This document shows positions 48,035 through 55,465 of a stretch of DNA of 64,000 nucleotides, piece after piece (position 1 is the first letter of the stretch; the number at the start of each line of letters is the position of its first letter). Both the position numbers and the translations under genes were made by a program. The notes under the pieces are model-generated. The model was not told the origin of the DNA and ran no database searches. It saw only the letters and a list, made by a program, of their open reading frames with translations. Origin of the DNA: Schaalia georgiae DSM 6843 (GTDB lineage Bacteria > Actinomycetota > Actinomycetes > Actinomycetales > Actinomycetaceae); assembly GCF_000429245.1 (NCBI RefSeq), contig NZ_AUBM01000010.1:124001-188000 (forward strand), given 5' to 3'.

Positions 48035-49204
48035 CTACTGGTCCTTCTTCTTGTGGTAGCGGGGCGAGGTGCCAAGGGCGGAGCGGTCCGGGTGGGCGAG
48101 CGCCACCTGCGCGTCTGTGCCCCGGTACACGTAGGAGGAGTCGCTGTCGAAGACCGACTGGGTGCCCAGCACCCCATCGCGGTAGTCCGCCACAGTCTGA
48201 GCACTGGGCTCAGTACCCGGGAACTTGTCGAGGAGGGGGTTCTCATCGGGGAACTGAGTCGGATCCGTCTTGTCCAAACCATTCGGACTGATCAAGGGCT
48301 GGCCCGTGGACCCCTTCGTCGCCGTCTTCACCAACGACTGCACCACCTGGTTCCCACTCGCCCCGGGCCACCGCTGCATCGTAACCGCCACAAAACCCGC
48401 AACAATAGGAGTCGCATACGAAGTTCCCCAAGCATTCACGAGTTTCCCCGTTGGAAACAGATGCATCACGGTCTTGTCACCAGGGGCGAGCACGGCAAGC
48501 CCTTTCCCGTAATTGGAGAAAGACTGCATGTTCCCATTCGAATCCGACGCACCCACACCCACAGTACCATTCACAGAAGCCAACGAATCAGGAGGATCCT
48601 GAGCCCCATCATTCCCAGTACCAACCACAACAACCACACCACGCGCAACAGCAGCAGCAATCGCCGTACGTTCCTCGTCAGTGGTCTTCCCCCCGCCCAG
48701 TGAAACCGACACCACGCGCACACCGTCGGCAACCGCCGCGTTGACCGCATCCTTAAGGCCAATGCCCTTGCAGTCGGCATTCTCATCTGTTGAGCTCTCA
48801 GTGGGGATAGCGTAGTTAATAATCTCGGCTCCGCGCGCCACACCGTAACCCCGCGCGGCCAAGATCGACACCACCGCAGTCGTGTGCGAACGCCCCTCAT
48901 CCGACTGAGTGAAAGAGCACATCTGCTTCACGGTGACGTTGGCGCCCTGCAACTCAGGCACACTCGTGTCAGCTGGCCCCTCGATCACGCCGATCTTAAT
49001 GCCCTTGCCCGTGAAGCCAGCCGCCACCTCGTTCTCAATTCCCAGGGGACCCACATACTCCTGTGTCGTGATCTCATCAACCGCACGAGCACCAGGCGCA
49101 CCCCCCACGCACAAACCCACAACCACGCCCAACGCCACCACAACGCGGGCAAGGCCCGCGCCGACGCACACAACGCCGACGCGGGCCCTACTCTGATGAG
49201 CCAT
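48035..49204 (-). CDS. Mycosin-like subtilase with Asp-to-Glu change at the catalytic site
   Basis: 389 residues: signal peptide (to about 40, GAPGARA), then a subtilase (S8) domain. The first catalytic block reads GVIEGPADT, so the triad Asp is Glu (E75). His H107 lies in GRSHTTAVVS rather than HGTHVAG, and Ser S262 lies in GTSYATP. The oxyanion Asn is in VGTGNDG. Unlike classical mycosins there is no C-terminal membrane helix; the tail ends KKKDQ. The protein may be a weakly active or dead protease with a structural role, as MycP stabilises ESX complexes independently of proteolysis. ATG 49204 lies two bases after the upstream stop. The EccB fusion at 55466 supplies a second, intact mycosin domain. 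Confidence 0.8.
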   Translation of the reverse strand: MAHQSRARVGVVCVGAGLARVVVALGVVVGLCVGGAPGARAVDEITTQEYVGPLGIENEVAAGFTGKGIKIGVIEGPADTSVPELQGANVTVKQMCSFTQSDEGRSHTTAVVSILAARGYGVARGAEIINYAIPTESSTDENADCKGIGLKDAVNAAVADGVRVVSVSLGGGKTTDEERTAIAAAVARGVVVVVGTGNDGAQDPPDSLASVNGTVGVGASDSNGNMQSFSNYGKGLAVLAPGDKTVMHLFPTGKLVNAWGTSYATPIVAGFVAVTMQRWPGASGNQVVQSLVKTATKGSTGQPLISPNGLDKTDPTQFPDENPLLDKFPGTEPSAQTVADYRDGVLGTQSVFDSDSSYVYRGTDAQVALAHPDRSALGTSPRYHKKKDQ

Positions 49205-49206
49205 TC

Positions 49207-50670
49207 TCACAGCCCCCATTCGTCCAGGTCGACTTCGAAGACGACGCCGTCGTCCTCAGAGCCCGGGCCGTGGGCGGGGTCCCACACGGGTCCCGTGTCC
49301 TCGGGCTGATCGGAGAACAAACCCGAGAAAACACGGCGCTTCTTCTTATCATCACCAGCCCCACCGGCACCCGCACCGGCACCGCCCATGCCCATCATGC
49401 CACCAGTACCACCGCCAGCGCCCTTCAGGCCAGCGGCGCCCTTCAAACCAGCGGCACCGGCGCCCTTGAGACCGCCAGCGCCCGACCCGGCCGCGCCCGG
49501 GGCGCCGCCCGCCAAGAGGCTCTTCGCGCTCACACCGCCAGCGCCCCCCAGGCCCTTGAGGGCACTGGCCGCACCGGCACCGCCAAGGGCCCCCAGGGTG
49601 CCTGCGGACGCCGCCTTGGACACGTCCGCCACGCTGGAGGGGATCTTGTAGGAGGGGTCCCACCGGGGGTCGGAGTAGTTCGTCGCCGACGGCGGGGTGT
49701 ACCCATCGACGAGCCCGTTGGGGGTCACCGTCTGGTTCATCGGGCGGTCCGTCAAGCCCACGCCGTTGAGGTCATTGACATTGGCGGTGGGGGGCGGGTC
49801 CTGGGGGCCGCCGGGCTTCTGGAAGCCCTCCGACATCCAGTCCTTGCCCTTCGCGGCGTAGGGGTCGACGTCGGAAGTGCCGTAATTCCCCCCCGCGCCC
49901 CCGAGGCCCCCGGTGTCCCCACCGCCGAGGCCGGCGCTGGGGTTGGAGCCGCCTACGCCGCCGACTTTATTCGGGTCGCCGATCCCGGGCATTGTGGTAC
50001 TGGGATTGGGCGGCGTGCCATCGTCATGGCCACCGCCAACTTCCCCCCTCTTTTTTCTGGGGTCCGTGGCGGTGTTCATGCCCTCGGCGCCCTTGGTGAG
50101 CTGGGCGTTCATATCGTCGAGGACCTTCTTGCAGTACTCATCGCGCTGCTTGTCGCGCTCCTTGCCCAACCAACCCCAGAAGGTGTCCGCAGCCATCTTC
50201 GTGAGATAGCCGCCGATGGGAACAGTGACGGTCGACGCGACATCCATCGTCTTCTTGAGTATTTTCTCAGCAGGAGAATAAAGCTCCGGCGACACATTCG
50301 TATTGAACAGGTCGCGCGCTTGGCGCATCACCGCCCGCGCCTGGCCCACAGTCTGATAACCCGAAGTCAACTGCTGCTCAGTGGTCCTCAGATCCTTGCG
50401 GAACTTCTGTGCCCACTCCGTGATCGCCGCGCGCACCTCCTGGGACTGGAACCCGTTGTTCTGCTCGTACTGCGTCACCAGATCACGGCACTTCCGGATC
50501 TTCTCGACAACGGTGTTATACCCCTGCTCATCAGCAGAATCGTTGTAATCCAAATCCGCGACCGCCTGCAAACGCTGGAACGGCGTCGCATCCGAGGGGG
50601 GCGAAGCCGGGGTCTGCTTATCGAAGGGGCTCGGATCCCCCGCCTTGCACTGGTACTGGTCGTCACTCAT
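49207..50670 (-). CDS. EspB-like type VII secretion substrate candidate
   Basis: 487 residues: a helical N-terminal region (about 25-200) that could form the PE/PPE- or EspB-like bundle, then a long Gly/Ala/Pro-rich low-complexity region with many GLGGAG and GLKGAG repeats. The tail is strikingly acidic and ends EVDLDEWGL. There is no Sec signal, as expected for a T7SS substrate. YEQNNGFQ and DEYCKKV occur in the helical part, but no perfect YxxxD/E was pinned. ATG follows AGGAG. It lies in the WXG100 operon, directly before the mycosin, which suggests it may be processed or secreted by this system. Confidence 0.65.
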   Translation of the reverse strand: MSDDQYQCKAGDPSPFDKQTPASPPSDATPFQRLQAVADLDYNDSADEQGYNTVVEKIRKCRDLVTQYEQNNGFQSQEVRAAITEWAQKFRKDLRTTEQQLTSGYQTVGQARAVMRQARDLFNTNVSPELYSPAEKILKKTMDVASTVTVPIGGYLTKMAADTFWGWLGKERDKQRDEYCKKVLDDMNAQLTKGAEGMNTATDPRKKRGEVGGGHDDGTPPNPSTTMPGIGDPNKVGGVGGSNPSAGLGGGDTGGLGGAGGNYGTSDVDPYAAKGKDWMSEGFQKPGGPQDPPPTANVNDLNGVGLTDRPMNQTVTPNGLVDGYTPPSATNYSDPRWDPSYKIPSSVADVSKAASAGTLGALGGAGAASALKGLGGAGGVSAKSLLAGGAPGAAGSGAGGLKGAGAAGLKGAAGLKGAGGGTGGMMGMGGAGAGAGGAGDDKKKRRVFSGLFSDQPEDTGPVWDPAHGPGSEDDGVVFEVDLDEWGL

Positions 50671-50731
50671 GTTTACTCCTATTCCCTGCTCACCATATGG
50701 TTAGAACGACATGTGGAGCTCAAAAGCCACC

Positions 50732-51217
50732 TCAATCCGCGCCCATACCACTGCCATCAAAACCCGACCCGCCACTGGAGCTCCCGCCCCCCTGGAGACC
50801 GGATCCGGCTGCTGCGGACGCCGCTGCGGCGCCGGCCGCCGCCGCCACCGTGGTGCCCCCCGCGCTCGCCACACCAGTCTCAGACCTGGCGGCCTTGCGG
50901 AAGCTCTCGGCGATCTCCTCGTCGTTCTGCTCGTAGTTGGCCACCTGGTGCTGCGAGTTGCTCAGCATCTCACGCAGCTGGGTGATACGGGTATCCAGGT
51001 TCGTCGCCGTCGCCTGCAACACGTCCTTGTACTTGCTGCTGATCGCTGCGGGGCCCTGCTCGTACCCCCACTTGCGCACGGTCTGCTCACGGGAGATCGT
51101 GTCGACGCCGTCGCTCTGCGCGCCCTCCAGCTCGCCCACGCCGCCCTCGGTCTGGCTCCGGGCGCCATTCTCCTGATCCGTGTCGATTCCGCCAGTGCCC
51201 GGTGATCCTCCAGCCAT
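50732..51217 (-). CDS. Small type VII-associated helical protein
   Basis: 161 residues: a Gly/Asp/Glu-rich start, a central helical hairpin of about 80 residues (REQTVRKWGYEQGP to EEIAESFRKAA) of WXG100-like size, then an Ala/Ser/Gly tail. The second helix contains YEQND, a YxxxD secretion signal. No Sec signal is present. ATG follows AAGGAG. It is probably a co-secreted partner of the neighbouring 487- or 251-residue proteins. No family is recognised. Confidence 0.65.
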   Translation of the reverse strand: MAGGSPGTGGIDTDQENGARSQTEGGVGELEGAQSDGVDTISREQTVRKWGYEQGPAAISSKYKDVLQATATNLDTRITQLREMLSNSQHQVANYEQNDEEIAESFRKAARSETGVASAGGTTVAAAAGAAAASAAAGSGLQGGGSSSGGSGFDGSGMGAD

Positions 51218-51252
51218 CGGCCCGCTCCTTTCAAATCGGTAGAATTTAAAAC

Positions 51253-52008
51253 TCAGTATAGCGTCAAAGTCGGCCAGTTCCCGTTGTAGAAGACCGTCTT
51301 ACCACCGTTCAAGGAGGCCTTGTCCAGCCCTTCCTGCGCCTTTCTCAGCTGTGGGTGCAGCTTCAAGAACCACGCGCTCACGGCGGCGACCGCTGCGGCG
51401 AGAGCCGCCTTGAGGACCGCGACCACCGCCGCCCACACCGCGGGCGCGGCGGGGGTGGCGGGGGGGATCAGCGACGCGGCAGCGGCAGCGACGCCCGCGA
51501 TGAAGGTACCGGCGGCGACCGCCATCGCCCCCGCGAATACCATGCAGCCGTCGTAGGCGTCGTGCAACGCCGTGGCCAACGTCTGGTAGGCGTTCGAGAG
51601 CTCCTCGCACGCCTGCCCCTGCAGGTCCGTGTGCTCCGTGTACGCCTTCGCGCCATCGCCCTCCCAGAAACGCTCCTTGCGGCCCTCGAGCTGGCTCAGG
51701 AAGCCCTGCGAGACACCGGCGACCGGGACGGCGACGCGCTGGGTGAGGTCGTTGCCCGTGTCGTCCAGCTTCTGGGCGGACTTCAGATCCTGGATGATGA
51801 AGTCGACCAGGTCGTGGAGGTACTTGACGACCTGCTCAACCCCTTTCAAAACCGTTTTCACGATCTCGATAAGCGCCTGGAGCCCGGGCAAGGGCAGTTT
51901 CTGGATCAGGCCGAGCGCCTTGTTCGCGGTCTCGACGAAATTGTGGACGGTCTCGTTCGCCGAGTTGTTCCACTCCTCGAACTTCGCGATCATATCCGCA
52001 ATTGACAT
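51253..52008 (-). CDS. WXG-like helical protein with hydrophobic segment
   Basis: 251 residues. The N-terminal 165 are amphipathic helices with a W-E-G turn (RFWEGDGAKAY, near 113), as in WXG100-related proteins. A long hydrophobic Ala/Val-rich stretch follows (about 155-215, GAMAVAAGTFIAGVAAAAAS and beyond) that could be one or two membrane helices. The short tail ends NWPTLTLY. This resembles LXG/EspA-type substrates that carry a membrane-active segment. ATG follows AGGAGGGGGC. It sits between the EspC-like and 161-residue genes, suggesting a complex of co-secreted proteins. Confidence 0.65.
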   Translation of the reverse strand: MSIADMIAKFEEWNNSANETVHNFVETANKALGLIQKLPLPGLQALIEIVKTVLKGVEQVVKYLHDLVDFIIQDLKSAQKLDDTGNDLTQRVAVPVAGVSQGFLSQLEGRKERFWEGDGAKAYTEHTDLQGQACEELSNAYQTLATALHDAYDGCMVFAGAMAVAAGTFIAGVAAAAASLIPPATPAAPAVWAAVVAVLKAALAAAVAAVSAWFLKLHPQLRKAQEGLDKASLNGGKTVFYNGNWPTLTLY

Positions 52009-52017
52009 TGCCCCCTC

Positions 52018-52308
52018 CTAGAAGACTTCCGCGTCGGTCGCGTCGTAGTCGTTCGCCGACTTGGTCAACGACGTCCCAACGGCGGCGAACGCCTGGGACC
52101 CCTGTGTCCGCAGTTGCGCGAAACGGTCCAGCATCTCGTTCGCGCGCTTGACGAACTCGCCCGCCTGCGGGATCCATTTGAAGTCCGTGAGCGGATCGCA
52201 GGTGGAGTCCTTGGTGAAATCGGAGCTCGCCTGCTCCCACTTCTCCGCGTCGCGCCGCAGTGCGTCGGTGTCGACCTTGAATCCGTCACCACTGTGCTTT
52301 GGCATCAT
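52018..52308 (-). CDS. EspC-like (DUF2580-type) small type VII substrate
   Basis: 96 residues resembling EspC/DUF2580: FKVDTDALRRDAEKWEQ at the start, two helices, and a C-terminal YDATDAEVF that contains YxxxD, the type VII export signal. There is no WXG turn, although KWIPQAGEF occurs between the helices. The start may be the ATG at 52308 or 52305; AAGGA lies just upstream. It is ten bases from the 251-residue gene, so the two are probably translated and exported together, as EspA and EspC are. Confidence 0.75.
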   Translation of the reverse strand: MMPKHSGDGFKVDTDALRRDAEKWEQASSDFTKDSTCDPLTDFKWIPQAGEFVKRANEMLDRFAQLRTQGSQAFAAVGTSLTKSANDYDATDAEVF

Positions 52309-52323
52309 ATTCCTTTCGTAAGT

Positions 52324-53073
52324 TCAGTCCACATCGCGGGACAAGGCGCCCAGGAGTTGCTCGGTGATCGCCTCGCCGCGCTGCGCGAAGGACTCCTGGT
52401 CCGAACCCTCCCCGTCCTGGCCGACCAGGGCGTCGAAGATCCGCGACCGCAGCAGCGGGTAGGGCGTGGCCACCGCCCAGGCCGGATCCACCCCCACCGA
52501 GGTGACGATCCCGGCGGTGCGCTCGCACCAGACCTCCTCGCCCGCGTGGTCCTCGTCGGAGGCGGTGCCCTCGTTCATGGCGGCGAAGGCCCTCGCCTTC
52601 GCCAAGGCGTCGTCCACGAAGGAGAACGCCTCCGCCAGGGAGTCGTCGAGCGGCACCATCTGCCCGGCGGCGCGCTCGAGGATCTCGTCGGCGTCCTGGC
52701 GGGTCTGCTCCACGACCGGCGAGGTGAGCGAGTTGAACTCGTGCTCTTCCTGCTCCTCCTGCCAGTCCTCGTAGTTCTCCTCGAGGAAGGTGCCGGAGGC
52801 CGACATCAACTCGGTGTTGGCGTCGCCGATGAGCGCGGTGATCGACGCCCCGAGGTCCTCGGGGTTGATATTGTCCCGCCAGTCGCTCTCGATGTGGAAG
52901 TCCTCGATCGTCCCGTCGTTGAGCATCGTGAGCTCAAGCGACTGGGTGGAGTCCTCCACCGTGACGCTGTCGGGCGCCTGCGCCCGGGCCTCGGCCATGA
53001 GGTCCGTGAGCGCGCTGATCTTGTCGAAGGCCTCCATGAGACCGTCGAGGTCGGGAATCTGCGATAATGACAT
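52324..53073 (-). CDS. YbaB/EspL-like protein
   Basis: 249 residues. The first 85 resemble the YbaB/EbfC fold (helix, then SVTVEDSTQSLELTMLNDGTIEDFHI, then helix), as in EspL of the ESX-1 locus. A very acidic helical segment follows (YEDWQEEQEEHEF), then a C-terminal domain I do not recognise (about 165-249). No signal peptide or membrane helix. EspL-type proteins are thought to be cytosolic stabilisers of Esp substrates. It lies after a strong mid-operon hairpin and 16 bases before the EspC-like gene. Confidence 0.6.
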   Translation of the reverse strand: MSLSQIPDLDGLMEAFDKISALTDLMAEARAQAPDSVTVEDSTQSLELTMLNDGTIEDFHIESDWRDNINPEDLGASITALIGDANTELMSASGTFLEENYEDWQEEQEEHEFNSLTSPVVEQTRQDADEILERAAGQMVPLDDSLAEAFSFVDDALAKARAFAAMNEGTASDEDHAGEEVWCERTAGIVTSVGVDPAWAVATPYPLLRSRIFDALVGQDGEGSDQESFAQRGEAITEQLLGALSRDVD

Positions 53074-53107
53074 GCTGTTCGCCTAGGGGGGAAGTGTGGG
53101 GTAACGA

Positions 53108-53147
53108 GCGTGGGTGCGGGACGATTCTCACCGTCCCGCACCCACGC
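53108..53147 (-). terminator. Strong mid-operon hairpin after the WXG100 pair
   Basis: A perfect 16-bp stem (53108-53123 with 53132-53147) and an eight-base loop lie in the 193-base gap between the second WXG100 gene and the YbaB-like gene, all on the minus strand. No T run follows on that strand. It is placed to cut read-through or to protect the 3' end of a short esx mRNA, giving more WXG100 protein than downstream products. Confidence 0.6.
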
Positions 53148-53266
53148 CTCGATCGTCCGCCCGCTGCCGGGCGGCGATCAAACGCCCGCGCCCAGTGGCC
53201 CGCCGCACCCGCATAGAGTGCGGAGCGGACTACCGGAGCGGTCGAGCGGATGCGCCACAGGAGGCG

Positions 53267-53551
53267 TCACATCCAGCTCTGCGCCACGTGCTGCTCCATG
53301 GACTGGTACTTCTGGACAGCCGAATCGACGCCGTTGCCGACCTCACCGAGGATCCGCTGCAGCTCGGCCATGCCCTCGGTCCACTTCCGCTTCGCCTCGA
53401 GGTACGCGGCCTGGGCTTCGCCCTCCCACGTCACCTTCTGCAGCTCGACGTCCATGTCACTGAGGATCTGCTCGATGTCATGGGAACCGGTCTTGATATC
53501 GGCACCCGCCTGTCCGAGGTGCGCGAATTGTACCTTGACGCCATCACTCAT
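53267..53551 (-). CDS. WXG100 family protein (EsxA/EsxB-like), second of pair
   Basis: 94 residues, the usual WXG100 length: helix, TWEGEAQAAY turn (W-E-G), helix. The C-terminal part has YQSME (YxxxE), the export signal. No Sec signal. It pairs with the WXG100 gene 29 bases upstream, and the two probably form an antiparallel heterodimer recognised by EccC. It is followed by a strong hairpin. Confidence 0.92.
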   Translation of the reverse strand: MSDGVKVQFAHLGQAGADIKTGSHDIEQILSDMDVELQKVTWEGEAQAAYLEAKRKWTEGMAELQRILGEVGNGVDSAVQKYQSMEQHVAQSWM

Positions 53552-53580
53552 GATTCATGCTCCTATCTTGTGTCGAAATC

Positions 53581-53895
53581 TCACAGGCCGGCGGCGTACT
53601 TGCCCATGTCGGCGGCCAGGTCCTCTTCCTGCTGCGAGTAGGAGCGCGAAGCCCCGCCCAGTTTCTCGACGAACTCGCTCAGCGCGCTCGTGGTCTTGTC
53701 CGCGTTCTCGCGCCACTGAGCCATGAGCTGCGTGAAGCGGGCAGCCGCGGGGCCCTGCCAGATGGCGCTGACGTTGGACAGGTCGCCCTCGAGCCTCTTC
53801 AGACGGCTCTGGAGGGAGTTCTGCGACTCGGAGATGGTGTTGGCCGCCTGCTGAAGGGCGCCCTCACCTACTTGCATCCCTGAGTTTTCAGCCAT
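53581..53895 (-). CDS. WXG100 family protein (EsxA/EsxB-like), first of pair
   Basis: 104 residues: helix, the turn IWQGPAAARF (W-Q-G), helix, then YSQQE (YxxxE) near the end. ATG 53895 follows AGAGGA; the frame is open to 53982 but that part has no ribosome site and reads basic. It is the first gene of a nine-gene minus operon of secretion substrates and accessories. Divergent from the EccD / EccB-MycP operon. Confidence 0.92.
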   Translation of the reverse strand: MAENSGMQVGEGALQQAANTISESQNSLQSRLKRLEGDLSNVSAIWQGPAAARFTQLMAQWRENADKTTSALSEFVEKLGGASRSYSQQEEDLAADMGKYAAGL

Positions 53896-54091
53896 GAGGT
53901 TCCTCTTTCCTCTTGCGATTCGGTCAGTTTTCCTCGGTAACCGTGCGATGCACCGGCGCTCCGATGGGTTTAATATAAGCACATGTCCGGCTCCACGTAT
54001 AGACCTTGGGAATAATTCCTACTATTTTACCATTCGGTACGCGAACGACAGTCCCCCGCGGATCCAAGGGACGACAGGAGGAAACCACAAT
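53896..54091. promoter_or_regulatory. Divergent promoter region between the esx operon and the eccD operon
   Basis: This is the most AT-rich stretch of the locus. It holds TAATAT (53971-53976), TATAGA (about 53999), TACTAT (54020-54025) and the perfect palindrome GGAATAATTCC (54009-54019), a possible operator shared by both directions. I cannot say which -10 is used. Confidence 0.5.
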
Positions 54092-55462
54092 ATGGCCCCC
54101 ACCAACCAAGGCCCACTATTGATCCCAATCACAGTCGCCTACGGGCGGCGCGCGACCGACGTCACCGTCCCATCGCAGATGATCCTCGCAGAACTGGCAC
54201 CCACCCTCGCCCAGGCCCTCGGAGACGCCTCCCCCAGCCTCGAACGCCCCATATCGATCCTATCCGGCTCCCGCGAGCTCTCCTACTCCCACACCCTCGC
54301 ATCCCAGAAAGTGGGCCCCGGCGCCACCCTCACCCTCACGCAGGTCCAGGACCCCGCCCCGCCCCGCGTCTACGACGACCCCGTCGAGGCCATCGGCGAC
54401 CAAGTCGAGAAGAACGTCCCCGCGTGGACCAGCACCTCCTCCACCACCCTGGCCACGGGAGTGTCCACGACCCTGCTGGTCCTCACCGCCTACCTGGTCG
54501 CCACATCCGGCCAGAACCTGCTCAGCGCCATCATCGCGGGCTTCGCCGCCGTCATCGCCACCGGAGTCGCGGCCCTGGTCGCGCGGACCAGCCCCACCGG
54601 CGGCCTCGCACTGGCGCACACCGCCCCCCTGCTCGGCGGCGCCGCCGCCGTCTCCTTCGCCGACGCGACCACACCCGGAGGCGCCTGGATCGCCGGCGGA
54701 ATCGTCATCGCCATCTCCTCCATCGCGACATTCGTCCTGCCCGGAGCGCTGCGCGTCAGCGCCATCGCCCCAGCCACCGTCGGCACCGCGCTCACACTCA
54801 TCGGATTCTGCGTCCTCGCCTTCCCCTCGGTGCCCAGCGGCCCCGCAGCGCTCATCACCCTCATCCTCGCGGTCATCCTGCTCCTAGCGCCCGCACTGGT
54901 CGTCGCCCGCCCCCAAACCCTCGATGTCGCCTCCACCGGCGCCATGCAGGGCGGCGGACTGCGCGCGGCCACAGTGGCCCCCAGATTCCGCGCCGCCCGC
55001 GTCGCCGTGCTCAGCGTCGCCTCCGGCGCCGCAGCCGCCCTCCCCCTCACCTGCGCGCTCACGATGTTCGGATCGACACTCCAATCCCCGCCCGAAGCGG
55101 GCAACGCCGCGCACCAAGCCCACCAACTCCAAGCGGACCCGTGGGGGATCGCCCTGGTCGCCACGATCGGCCTGGTCCTCACACTCACCGCCAGGACCCA
55201 GCGCTCACGCGCCGAAGTCCTCATCCACACGATCACAGGAACCGCGCTCATCGCCTTCGCGTGCTTCGCCGCCGCGTCCACCCACCCCGCAGCCGTCCCC
55301 ATCGCCGCGGCCGCCGGGCTCATCGCCAGCTTCCTACTGCTCGCGTTCGCAGTCGTCGCGCCCGGCACCCGCCCGGCCCTCTCCCGCGTAGCCGGCGCCC
55401 TCCAACTCATCGGCCTCGTCGGCGCCTTCCCCCTCGTCATCATGTGCTGGGAGCTGTTCTGA
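54092..55462 (+). CDS. eccD: Type VII secretion integral membrane protein EccD
   Basis: 456 residues: a ubiquitin-like (YukD-type) N-terminal domain (LLIPITVAYGRRATDVTVPS to GATLTLTQV), a linker, then about eleven membrane helices from residue 115, as in EccD. ATG 54092 follows AGGAGG; the frame is open upstream but not coding. It ends three bases before the EccB-mycosin start, so the two are translated together. EccD dimers line the inner-membrane complex of ESX systems. Confidence 0.88.
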   Translation: MAPTNQGPLLIPITVAYGRRATDVTVPSQMILAELAPTLAQALGDASPSLERPISILSGSRELSYSHTLASQKVGPGATLTLTQVQDPAPPRVYDDPVEAIGDQVEKNVPAWTSTSSTTLATGVSTTLLVLTAYLVATSGQNLLSAIIAGFAAVIATGVAALVARTSPTGGLALAHTAPLLGGAAAVSFADATTPGGAWIAGGIVIAISSIATFVLPGALRVSAIAPATVGTALTLIGFCVLAFPSVPSGPAALITLILAVILLLAPALVVARPQTLDVASTGAMQGGGLRAATVAPRFRAARVAVLSVASGAAAALPLTCALTMFGSTLQSPPEAGNAAHQAHQLQADPWGIALVATIGLVLTLTARTQRSRAEVLIHTITGTALIAFACFAAASTHPAAVPIAAAAGLIASFLLLAFAVVAPGTRPALSRVAGALQLIGLVGAFPLVIMCWELF

Positions 55463-55465
55463 ACC

